A stretch of DNA of 31,040 nt from JBOGWP01 sp050693875 (GTDB lineage Bacteria; Actinomycetota; CADDZG01; JAHWKV01; JBOGWP01), in assembly GCA_050693875.1 (NCBI GenBank), contig JBOGWP010000036.1, positions 1-31,040 on the forward strand, in the 5' to 3' direction. The notes below the pieces were generated by a model. That model searched no databases and was not told where the DNA came from. It worked only from the letters and a program-made list of their open reading frames with translations. Of this stretch, positions 24,000-31,040 are shown one piece after another. The position numbers were made by a program, and so were the translations under genes. The stretch's first letter is position 1; each line of letters starts with the position of its first letter.

Positions 24000-24613
24000 G
24001 GCGGCTCGGCCGCCGCTTCTACGCCCGCGACACCTTCGTGGTCGCGCAGGAGCTGCTCGGCCACACCCTGTACGTCGAGAGCGAGGAGGGCCTCGCCGGC
24101 GGGCGCATCGTCGAGGTCGAGGCTTACTGCGGCACCCGCGACCCGGGAAGCCATGCCTATCGGGGACAGACGTCGCGCAACACCGTGATGTTCGGACCTG
24201 CCGGACACCTCTACGTGTACTTCACCTACGGGATGCACCACTGCGCCAACATCGTCACCGAGACCGACGGCGTCGCCGGCGCGGTGTTGCTCCGGGCAAT
24301 CGAGCCAACCTGGGGGAGCGACCTCATGGCCGAACGGCGCGGGACCGACGCTCCTCGCCTGCTGGCCAGCGGGCCCGGGCGGCTGTGCCGGGCGCTGGGG
24401 CTCGACCGGTCGTTCAACGGGGCGGACCTGGTGACCGGGCCGGTCTGGGTGGAGGCGCGCCGGCGGGTCGACGGGCCGGTCTCGACCTCCGGTCGCATCG
24501 GCCTGCGCGGGGGATCCGAGCTGCCGTGGCGCTTCTTCGAGATCGGGCCCTGGACGAGCCGGCCATCGGGGCGCGGGGGACCTACGCGCCGAGGCGCGGC
24601 TTCACCGCGATGA
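23996..24613 (+). CDS. mpg: 3-methyladenine DNA glycosylase (AAG/MPG family)
   Basis: The 205-residue monofunctional glycosylase excises alkylated and deaminated purines, leaving abasic sites. The active-site stretch is IVEVEAYCG with general base E42 and the intercalating Y44. H53 lies 11 residues after E42, as in the human enzyme. Further motifs are RNTVMFGPAGHLYVYFTYGM and SGPGRLCRALGL. Start GTG 23996 overlaps the polX stop (GTGA); it begins RRLGRRFYARDTFVVAQELLG, the typical N-terminus, so the longer in-frame extension inside polX is rejected. Coupling with polX places lesion removal and gap repair in one transcript. The 3' end overlaps the convergent PBP gene by 32 nt, and the last 20 residues look unconserved. 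Confidence 0.94.
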   Translation: MRRLGRRFYARDTFVVAQELLGHTLYVESEEGLAGGRIVEVEAYCGTRDPGSHAYRGQTSRNTVMFGPAGHLYVYFTYGMHHCANIVTETDGVAGAVLLRAIEPTWGSDLMAERRGTDAPRLLASGPGRLCRALGLDRSFNGADLVTGPVWVEARRRVDGPVSTSGRIGLRGGSELPWRFFEIGPWTSRPSGRGGPTRRGAASPR

Positions 24614-27161
24614 GCGCGGTGGATCCCTCCGGGGCCCGGGCCGCGGCGTTGGGCTCCTGATCCCAGACGAAGCACCTGATGTCGTAAGGTTGGCACGCCT
24701 TCGCCCGGTCCACCGTCACCTGGAAGCCCTCCTTCTCGAGACGCTGGCGCGCGTCACGCTCGGTCAGGTTCACCACGTCGGGAACGATGCGGGTGGCCGC
24801 GGCCGAGATCCACAGGGTCACCGGAGAGCCGGGCGTGGTTTCGGTGCCGGGCTGCGGTGACTGCCGCGTGACGTAGCCGGGTGGAAGGATCGCCGACCCC
24901 TCGGGCTGCTTCGTGACGACGAAGCCGGCCTGCTCCAGAAGGCGGACGGCCTGCTTCTCGGGGAAGCCGATGACCGACGGAAGGGTCGTGAGGGCCGGAC
25001 CGGTGGGCTCGGCGCACACCTCACCGGGCTCGGTCCCCTTGATGAATGTCAAGGTGCGGATCAGGTCGGCAGGCGTGTAGGGGTTGGGCAGGCAGCCCCG
25101 CGAGACGTCCATGCGGACGCTGACGACGTCGACCTGGGGGATCGGGAAGGTCGATGCCGGGATGCCCACGAGGGCCTTCAGCATGAAGACCTGCCAGATC
25201 TGCGTCGGCCAACTCCCGCCGGTAACCCGGATGCGAGTCGCCCTGCAGCCGGGCGGGGTGGCCTTGCCGTCCTTCACCGTATAGGCAGTCGAGGCTCCGC
25301 CGCAGGATGGCTTCATCTCGATCTCCCCGTCGGGCCAGAACACCGAGACTGCGGCGACGAGATCCGTCCCGGCGCCGCCGACGAACCACGCGTCGCGCCA
25401 CTCCTGCGCGGTGCCGGTCTTGCCGAAGGCGGGGCGTCCGATCTTGCCGTTGCGGGCGGCGGTGCCGCGCTCGATCACCTCCTGGAGGACCTGCGTGGAC
25501 AGGTAGGCAACACCGGGGTTGAGCACCTGCTCCCTTCGCTCGACCGGCCGCCAGATGACGTTGCCCCGAGCGTCGGTGATCTTGGTGATGGCGACGGGGC
25601 GGTACCGCACTCCGAGGTTGGGGAAGGCGGTGAAGGCCGAGGCCATGTCGAGGGGGCTCACGACGTTCGTCCCGAGCGCGGCCGAGGGCACCGGCGAGAG
25701 GACGCTCTCGATTCCCACGTCCCGGACGCTCTCGCCGATCCCCATGCGTTCGGCGGTCTTCACGACCTCGGCGGCCCCCACGTCCATGATCAGCTGCGCG
25801 TAGACGGTGTTGACGCTCTTCACCGTGCCGTCGCGGATGCTCATCCGCTCGCCGTAGCTCGCCTCCTCGTAGTTGCAGACATGCCAGTCCCGGCCCGCGT
25901 CGGCGGCGGGGATGTCGATGCAGCTGGGGGCCGGATAGCCATCGGTCAGCCGTTTGCCCTTGCCGAGCGCCGCGGCCAGGACGAACGGCTTGAACGACGA
26001 GCCCGACTGCCGTCCCGACCCGCCGCCGGCACGCCCCAGCGCCAGGTTCACCTTGGCGCAGGTCTTCGGAGAGCCGTCGTCGTTGACCGCACCGACACGC
26101 ACGCAGGGGTCCTCCTCCTTGGGCGCGAAGAAGTCCCCGCCCCCCACCAGCGCCTTGACGTGGCCGTCCTTCGGGTCGATCGCCACGAGGGATGCCGAGG
26201 GGTCGGTCTGCGGCCGGTCGAGCACGCGTGCGATAGACTCCTCGGCGGCCGCCTGGACCTTCGGATCGATGGTCGTGTAGATGCGCAGCCCGCCTCGGAA
26301 GAGCCGGTTGGCGCGATCTGTGACGGTGTCGCCGAGCTTGGAGAACTCCTTGGAGTGCTGGATCTGACGGGTGACGTAGTCGACGAAGTAGGCAAAGGGG
26401 TAGCGGATGGCCTCCGACTTGGGTGTGATGCCGAGCTCGGCCCCCCGGGCGCCGTCGGCATCGGGGGCGGGCGCGTACCCGAGCTGGACCATCCGCTCGA
26501 GCACCCGGTTGCGGCGGGCCAGCGCCGCCTCGGCGTTCGTATAGGGGTCGTAGAGCGAGGGAGCCCGGATCAGCCCGGCGAGGAAGGCCGCCTCGGCGAG
26601 GGTGACGTCCTTCACGTCCTTGCGGAAGTAGGTCTGGGCTGCCGTCTGGACGCCGTAGGCCCCCCCGCCGAAGTACACGGTGTTGAGGTACAGCTCGAGG
26701 ATCTTGTCTTTCGTGAAGCTCGACTCGACCTGGTAGGCGTACGAGGCCTCCTTGAGCTTGCGCTCGAGGGTCTTGCGGGTGCCGATGTCCGACACGGCGT
26801 TGCGCACCAGCTGCTGGGTGATCGTGGAGCCGCCCTCCACCACCCGGCCGGACCGGGCGTTCGAGTACAGCGCCCGGAGGATGGCCTTCGCGTCGAATCC
26901 CTTGTGACTGTAGAAGCGCGAGTCCTCGATGGCGACGACCGCGTCCCGAAGGCGCTTGGGTATCTGGGAGAGCGGGATGATCTCCCGGTTCTCCTCCTGC
27001 CGGAGGGTGGTCACCAAGGAGCCGTCGCCGGCAAAGATCTTCGTCGACTCGTTGCGGGGCGAGAGGTTGGCCTCGTCGATCCTTGGGACGCTGGCGCACC
27101 CAGCGGCGATAACCGTCATGGCAAGCGCGAGGGTGACGTGGGCGGAGCGGGGACGCATCAT
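24582..27161 (-). CDS. Class A penicillin-binding protein with lipobox and two PASTA domains
   Basis: From ATG 27159-27161 the protein has 859 residues. It polymerises glycan strands and cross-links peptides outside the membrane. The N-terminus MMRPRSAHVTLALAMTVIAAGC has a lipoprotein-type signal ending at C22 instead of a standard transmembrane anchor. The GT51 glycosyltransferase domain (about 45-215) shows VVAIEDSRFYSHKGFD with E79 and GGSTITQQLVRN. The transpeptidase domain (about 315-650) has SSFK (S388 nucleophile, K391), SVN (449-451) and KTG (581-583). Two PASTA repeats follow (about 722-859: LPSVIGFPEKQAVRLLEQAGF and VPDVVNLTERDARQRLEKEGF), which usually bind muropeptides or lipid II. 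Eight or more cysteines in the extracellular part could form disulfides. A TAGCAT -10-like element lies upstream. It is divergent from tyrS. Confidence 0.95.
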   Translation of the reverse strand: MMRPRSAHVTLALAMTVIAAGCASVPRIDEANLSPRNESTKIFAGDGSLVTTLRQEENREIIPLSQIPKRLRDAVVAIEDSRFYSHKGFDAKAILRALYSNARSGRVVEGGSTITQQLVRNAVSDIGTRKTLERKLKEASYAYQVESSFTKDKILELYLNTVYFGGGAYGVQTAAQTYFRKDVKDVTLAEAAFLAGLIRAPSLYDPYTNAEAALARRNRVLERMVQLGYAPAPDADGARGAELGITPKSEAIRYPFAYFVDYVTRQIQHSKEFSKLGDTVTDRANRLFRGGLRIYTTIDPKVQAAAEESIARVLDRPQTDPSASLVAIDPKDGHVKALVGGGDFFAPKEEDPCVRVGAVNDDGSPKTCAKVNLALGRAGGGSGRQSGSSFKPFVLAAALGKGKRLTDGYPAPSCIDIPAADAGRDWHVCNYEEASYGERMSIRDGTVKSVNTVYAQLIMDVGAAEVVKTAERMGIGESVRDVGIESVLSPVPSAALGTNVVSPLDMASAFTAFPNLGVRYRPVAITKITDARGNVIWRPVERREQVLNPGVAYLSTQVLQEVIERGTAARNGKIGRPAFGKTGTAQEWRDAWFVGGAGTDLVAAVSVFWPDGEIEMKPSCGGASTAYTVKDGKATPPGCRATRIRVTGGSWPTQIWQVFMLKALVGIPASTFPIPQVDVVSVRMDVSRGCLPNPYTPADLIRTLTFIKGTEPGEVCAEPTGPALTTLPSVIGFPEKQAVRLLEQAGFVVTKQPEGSAILPPGYVTRQSPQPGTETTPGSPVTLWISAAATRIVPDVVNLTERDARQRLEKEGFQVTVDRAKACQPYDIRCFVWDQEPNAAARAPEGSTALIAVKPRLGA

Positions 27162-27241
27162 GGGCGGTTTGAAAATGCTAGCAGCGTCACTCGCCGCTCC
27201 CGCGGAGCGCCGCCGAGGCGATGGTAGCCTTCTCACTCCTT

Positions 27242-27315
27242 TTATGACGCCTTCAATCCCGCCCGAGGAACAGGCCGCTTATGACGCCTCCAATCCCGCC
27301 CCAGGAACAGGCCGC
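27242..27315 (+). repeat. 37-bp tandem duplication containing the tyrS start codon
   Basis: Units 27242-27278 and 27279-27315 match at 35 of 37 positions. Both begin TTATGACGCCT, so each carries an ATG (27244 and 27281). The period is not a multiple of three, so the first ATG opens a short frame ending at about 27378 inside tyrS. GAGGAA of unit one lies 10 nt before the second ATG and can act as its ribosome binding site. Confidence 0.9.
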
Positions 27316-28507
27316 CAAGCTCCGAGAAAACGTCGCACAGGTCATCCCCGACGACGAGCTCGACTCGCGCCTCGCTGAGGCAGCCCGGGCCGGCCGGCCG
27401 CTCCGGGTGAAGCTCGGCGTCGACCCCACCGCGCGGCACGTCACCCTCGGCTGGACGGTGGTCCTGCGGAAGTTGCGGCAGTTCCAGGACCTGGGCCACA
27501 CCGCCGTGCTGATCATCGGCGACTTCACCGCCCAGGTCGGCGACCCGTCGGGCCGGTCCGAGACGCGGAAGCCGCTGACGAAGGAAGAGGTGGAGACCTA
27601 CGCGAGCGCCGTGCTCGAGCAGTTCCGGCTCGTGCTGCACCAGGACAACCTCGAGGTGCGACGCAACAGCGAGTGGTTGGCGTCGATGGGGATGCCCGAC
27701 GTCATGCGGCTGGTCGGCCGCTACACCGTCGCCCGGATGCTCGAGCGCGACGACTTCGCCAGGCGGTACGCCGAAGGGCGCCCGATCTCGGTCGTGGAGT
27801 TCCTGTATCCGCTGATGCAGGGCTACGACTCGATCGCGGTGGAGGCCGACGTCGAGCTCGGGGGGACCGACCAGACCTTCAACCTCCTCGTCGGGCGCGA
27901 CCTCCAGGAGCGCTTCGGGCAGCGGCGGCAGATTGCGCTCACGATGCCGCTGCTCGAGGGGACGGACGGCGTCCAGAAGATGAGTCAGTCCCTCGGCAAC
28001 TACATCGGCATCACCGAGGCCCCCGATGAGATCTTCGGGAAGGTGATGCGGGTCCCCGACGGGCTGATGACCAAGTACTTCCAGCTCACCACGGGCCTCG
28101 CCGCCTTCCAGGTGGACCAGATCGCCGAGGGGCTCTCGTCGGGCCGGCTCCATCCGGCGGAGGCCAAGCGGCGGCTCGGCTGGGAGCTGGTGAAGATGTA
28201 TCACGGGGAGGAGGCCGCAGAGGAGGCTCGGGAGCGCTTCGACCGGGTCCATCGGTCCCAGGATCTCCCCGAGGAGATCCCCGAGGCCTCGGTTCCCGAG
28301 TCGTCGGTGCGGGCCGGCCGGGTCTACCTCCCCAGGCTGCTATCGGATCTGGGCCTGGCGTCGAGCAACTCCGAAGGGCGTCGGCTGATCGCCCAAGGCG
28401 GGGTGCGCCTCGATCTAGAGGTGGTCCTCGAGGAGGAGGTCGGGCGCGAGGAGCTCGCCGGGAAGGTGCTGCAGGTGGGGAGGCGCTCCTTTGTGAGGCT
28501 CCGATAG
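27281..28507 (+). CDS. tyrS: Tyrosine--tRNA ligase
   Basis: TyrS (408 residues) is a class I enzyme of the TyrZ-like bacterial branch. The HIGH-equivalent is HVTLGW (53-58) after KLGVDPTAR. The tyrosine/tRNA region includes GDFTAQVGDPSGRSETRKPL. The KMSKS loop reads KMSQS (233-237), normal for this branch. A C-terminal S4 RNA-binding domain (about 345-408) contains YLPRLLSDLGLASSNSEGRRLI. The start is the second ATG of the tandem duplication, because IPPQEQAAKLRENVAQVIPDD lines up with the family N-terminus while the first ATG is out of frame. It sits directly upstream of the rRNA operon; six T residues at 28513-28518 follow the stop but no strong stem precedes them. Confidence 0.96.
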   Translation: MTPPIPPQEQAAKLRENVAQVIPDDELDSRLAEAARAGRPLRVKLGVDPTARHVTLGWTVVLRKLRQFQDLGHTAVLIIGDFTAQVGDPSGRSETRKPLTKEEVETYASAVLEQFRLVLHQDNLEVRRNSEWLASMGMPDVMRLVGRYTVARMLERDDFARRYAEGRPISVVEFLYPLMQGYDSIAVEADVELGGTDQTFNLLVGRDLQERFGQRRQIALTMPLLEGTDGVQKMSQSLGNYIGITEAPDEIFGKVMRVPDGLMTKYFQLTTGLAAFQVDQIAEGLSSGRLHPAEAKRRLGWELVKMYHGEEAAEEARERFDRVHRSQDLPEEIPEASVPESSVRAGRVYLPRLLSDLGLASSNSEGRRLIAQGGVRLDLEVVLEEEVGREELAGKVLQVGRRSFVRLR

Positions 28508-28557
28508 GGACCTTTTTTCCGCGTGACCGCCCCAGAGCCGGAAAGCTTTGAGACGAC

Positions 28558-28571
28558 CGAACTATTGTTCG
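28558..28571. promoter_or_regulatory. LexA-box-like palindrome upstream of the rRNA promoter
   Basis: CGAAC-TATT-GTTCG has perfect 5-bp arms and matches the Gram-positive SOS box pattern CGAAC-N4-GTTCG. It ends 8 bp before the -35 of the rrn promoter. Binding by LexA is inferred from sequence only. Confidence 0.4.
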
Positions 28572-28579
28572 CTTTTGAG

Positions 28580-28608
28580 TTGACAGTCCCTGGGGGCCGG
28601 TGTACCTT
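28580..28608 (+). promoter_or_regulatory. rRNA operon promoter
   Basis: The -35 TTGACA (28580-28585), 17-bp spacer and -10 TACCTT (28603-28608) form a strong sigma70-type promoter, with AT-richer sequence just upstream. The predicted start is near 28615, about 410 nt before mature 16S. No comparable promoter was seen between it and 16S. Confidence 0.75.
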
Positions 28609-28715
28609 GGACTACGGCCTGCCCGGCGGGCTGGCCACCGACGACCCTCTAAAACTGCAGAGGAGGCGCCGAAGAAGCAGATTCGATCCGAAGAGATATC
28701 ACTCATAGGACGATT

Positions 28716-28742
28716 CCGCTGGCTGAGGCGCCGGCGGTTTTT
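28716..28742 (+). terminator. Intrinsic-terminator-like hairpin inside the rRNA leader
   Basis: CCGCTGGC, a 6-nt loop, then GCCGGCGG form an 8-bp stem with one G-T wobble, followed directly by TTTTT (28738-28742). Transcripts ending here would be about 128 nt. GGCGCC occurs at 28665-28670 and again at 28727-28732 within the loop and 3' arm; being self-complementary, the two copies could pair and prevent the stem from forming. Confidence 0.6.
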
Positions 28743-28778
28743 GTGTCCGCTACGGCGGACTAAGGGAACCTCGGTGCT

Positions 28779-28789
28779 CCTTGAGAACT
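28779..28789 (+). promoter_or_regulatory. boxA-like antitermination site, leader copy
   Basis: CCTTGAGAACT follows GTGCT, giving the TGCTCCTTGAGAACT pattern of actinobacterial rRNA leaders. The same 11 nt recur before 23S at 30780-30790. It is presumably the NusB/NusE loading site on the nascent RNA. Confidence 0.7.
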
Positions 28790-29022
28790 AAACAGCGTGC
28801 CCTGAGCAAAGCCAGTGCTTTGCAACAACCCCAAGTTCCTTTGATCCGGGGGCGACCCCGGAGCAAGCGATTTGGCGGTTTGATGAATCCGGCGACCGAT
28901 ATGGGGTCCGCACCGAGAGGTGCGGCTTCCATCGCGTTGTTCGGCCAGTCGCCTCGCCCCCTCACGGGACCACGAGGCGCTCTTCCAACGAGACGACGAC
29001 GCCCGACTGGGCGCCCAGTTCT

Positions 29023-30812
<1,790 letters not shown>

Positions 30813-31040
30813 GGTCAAGTTAGAAAGGGCCCACGGTGGATGCCTAGGCGCCAGGAGCCGATGAAGGACGCGCGAGGCTGCGAAAAGCCCCGGGGAGCGG
30901 TCAACGACGCTGTGATCCGGGGGTGTCCGAATGGGGAAACCCGGCCGGGGTCATGCCCGGTCACCCAGGTCTGAATCCATAGGGCCTGTGGAGGGAACCG
31001 CCCGAACTGATACATCTCAGTAGGGCGAGGAAGAGAAAGC
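30813..31040 (+). rRNA. rrl: 23S ribosomal RNA, 5' part (cut by window edge)
   Basis: It begins at GGTCAAGTTAGAAAGGGCCC and continues through the conserved CACGGTGGATGCCTAGGC and the GATGAAGGACGCG region. Only the first 228 nt are in the window. The start is placed by homology to other bacterial 23S rRNAs and is uncertain by a few bases. Confidence 0.96.

Larger units (their letters stand above)
28615..29022 (+). other. rRNA operon leader, highly structured
   Basis: This is the transcribed spacer from the predicted start to mature 16S. In order it holds a hairpin with GGCC-T-GCCC arms (28616-28636), hairpin CCTCT/AGAGG (28646-28663), a terminator-like hairpin with five Ts (28716-28742), hairpin GTCCGC-TACG-GCGGAC (28745-28760), boxA (28779-28789), and two GNRA-capped hairpins: TCCGGGG-GCGA-CCCCGGA (28845-28862) and CCGCACC-GAGA-GGTGCGG (28908-28925). 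The palindrome CTGGGCGCCCAG lies near 29008-29019. No protein gene is supported here. Confidence 0.7.

Noticed and set aside
28479..28518. Intrinsic terminator for tyrS ending in six Ts
   Set aside because: The T-run is good, but the only upstream stem (GGAGGC/GGCTCC) is short with a mismatch and too far from it.

Overview
This window looks like a chromosomal segment from a high-GC, deep-branching member of the Actinomycetota. Three things suggest this: a trmH - PAS kinase - pheS - pheT - argCJBDFRGH order like the one known from Streptomyces- and Mycobacterium-type genomes, frequent GTG starts with overlapping genes, and an actinobacterial-style rRNA leader. I did not resolve the class; the nearly complete 16S gene would settle it.

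Layout. Positions 1-382 are the 3' end of an IS110-family element. Positions 383-870 are non-coding and hold a degraded coding-like remnant and a GC-rich repeat cluster. A plus-strand block follows: a SpoU/TrmH rRNA methyltransferase, a soluble PAS histidine kinase, pheS and pheT. A second copy of the repeat (6416-6512) closes this block. An accessory stretch (6.5-12.2 kb) carries a small DUF6941-like protein, a secreted cysteine-rich protein and a 1303-residue double-cyclase/AAA/TPR protein built like soluble adenylyl cyclase.

Divergent from the cyclase is the complete arginine operon argC-J-B-D-F-R-G-H (12.3-20.65 kb). All seven internal junctions are 4-nt overlaps. A good sigma70-type promoter overlapped by candidate tandem ARG boxes lies at its head, and argC is probably leaderless. 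The operon covers N-acetylglutamate to arginine by the acetyl-recycling route and encodes its own repressor.

Downstream are a 100-nt nested inverted repeat, a membrane-anchored pentapeptide-repeat protein (minus strand), a repair pair polX-mpg (plus strand), a PASTA-containing class A penicillin-binding protein with a lipobox (minus strand) and tyrS (plus strand). The tyrS start region carries a 37-bp tandem duplication.

The right end is an rRNA operon: a TTGACA-N17-TACCTT promoter with a LexA-box-like palindrome just upstream, a long structured leader containing a terminator-like hairpin before boxA, 16S rRNA, a spacer without tRNA genes, and the start of 23S rRNA. No CRISPR array, prophage or defence island was seen. 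The least explained features are the rRNA-leader hairpin, the nested inverted repeat after argH and the dispersed CGGCTCGC/GCGAGCCG element.
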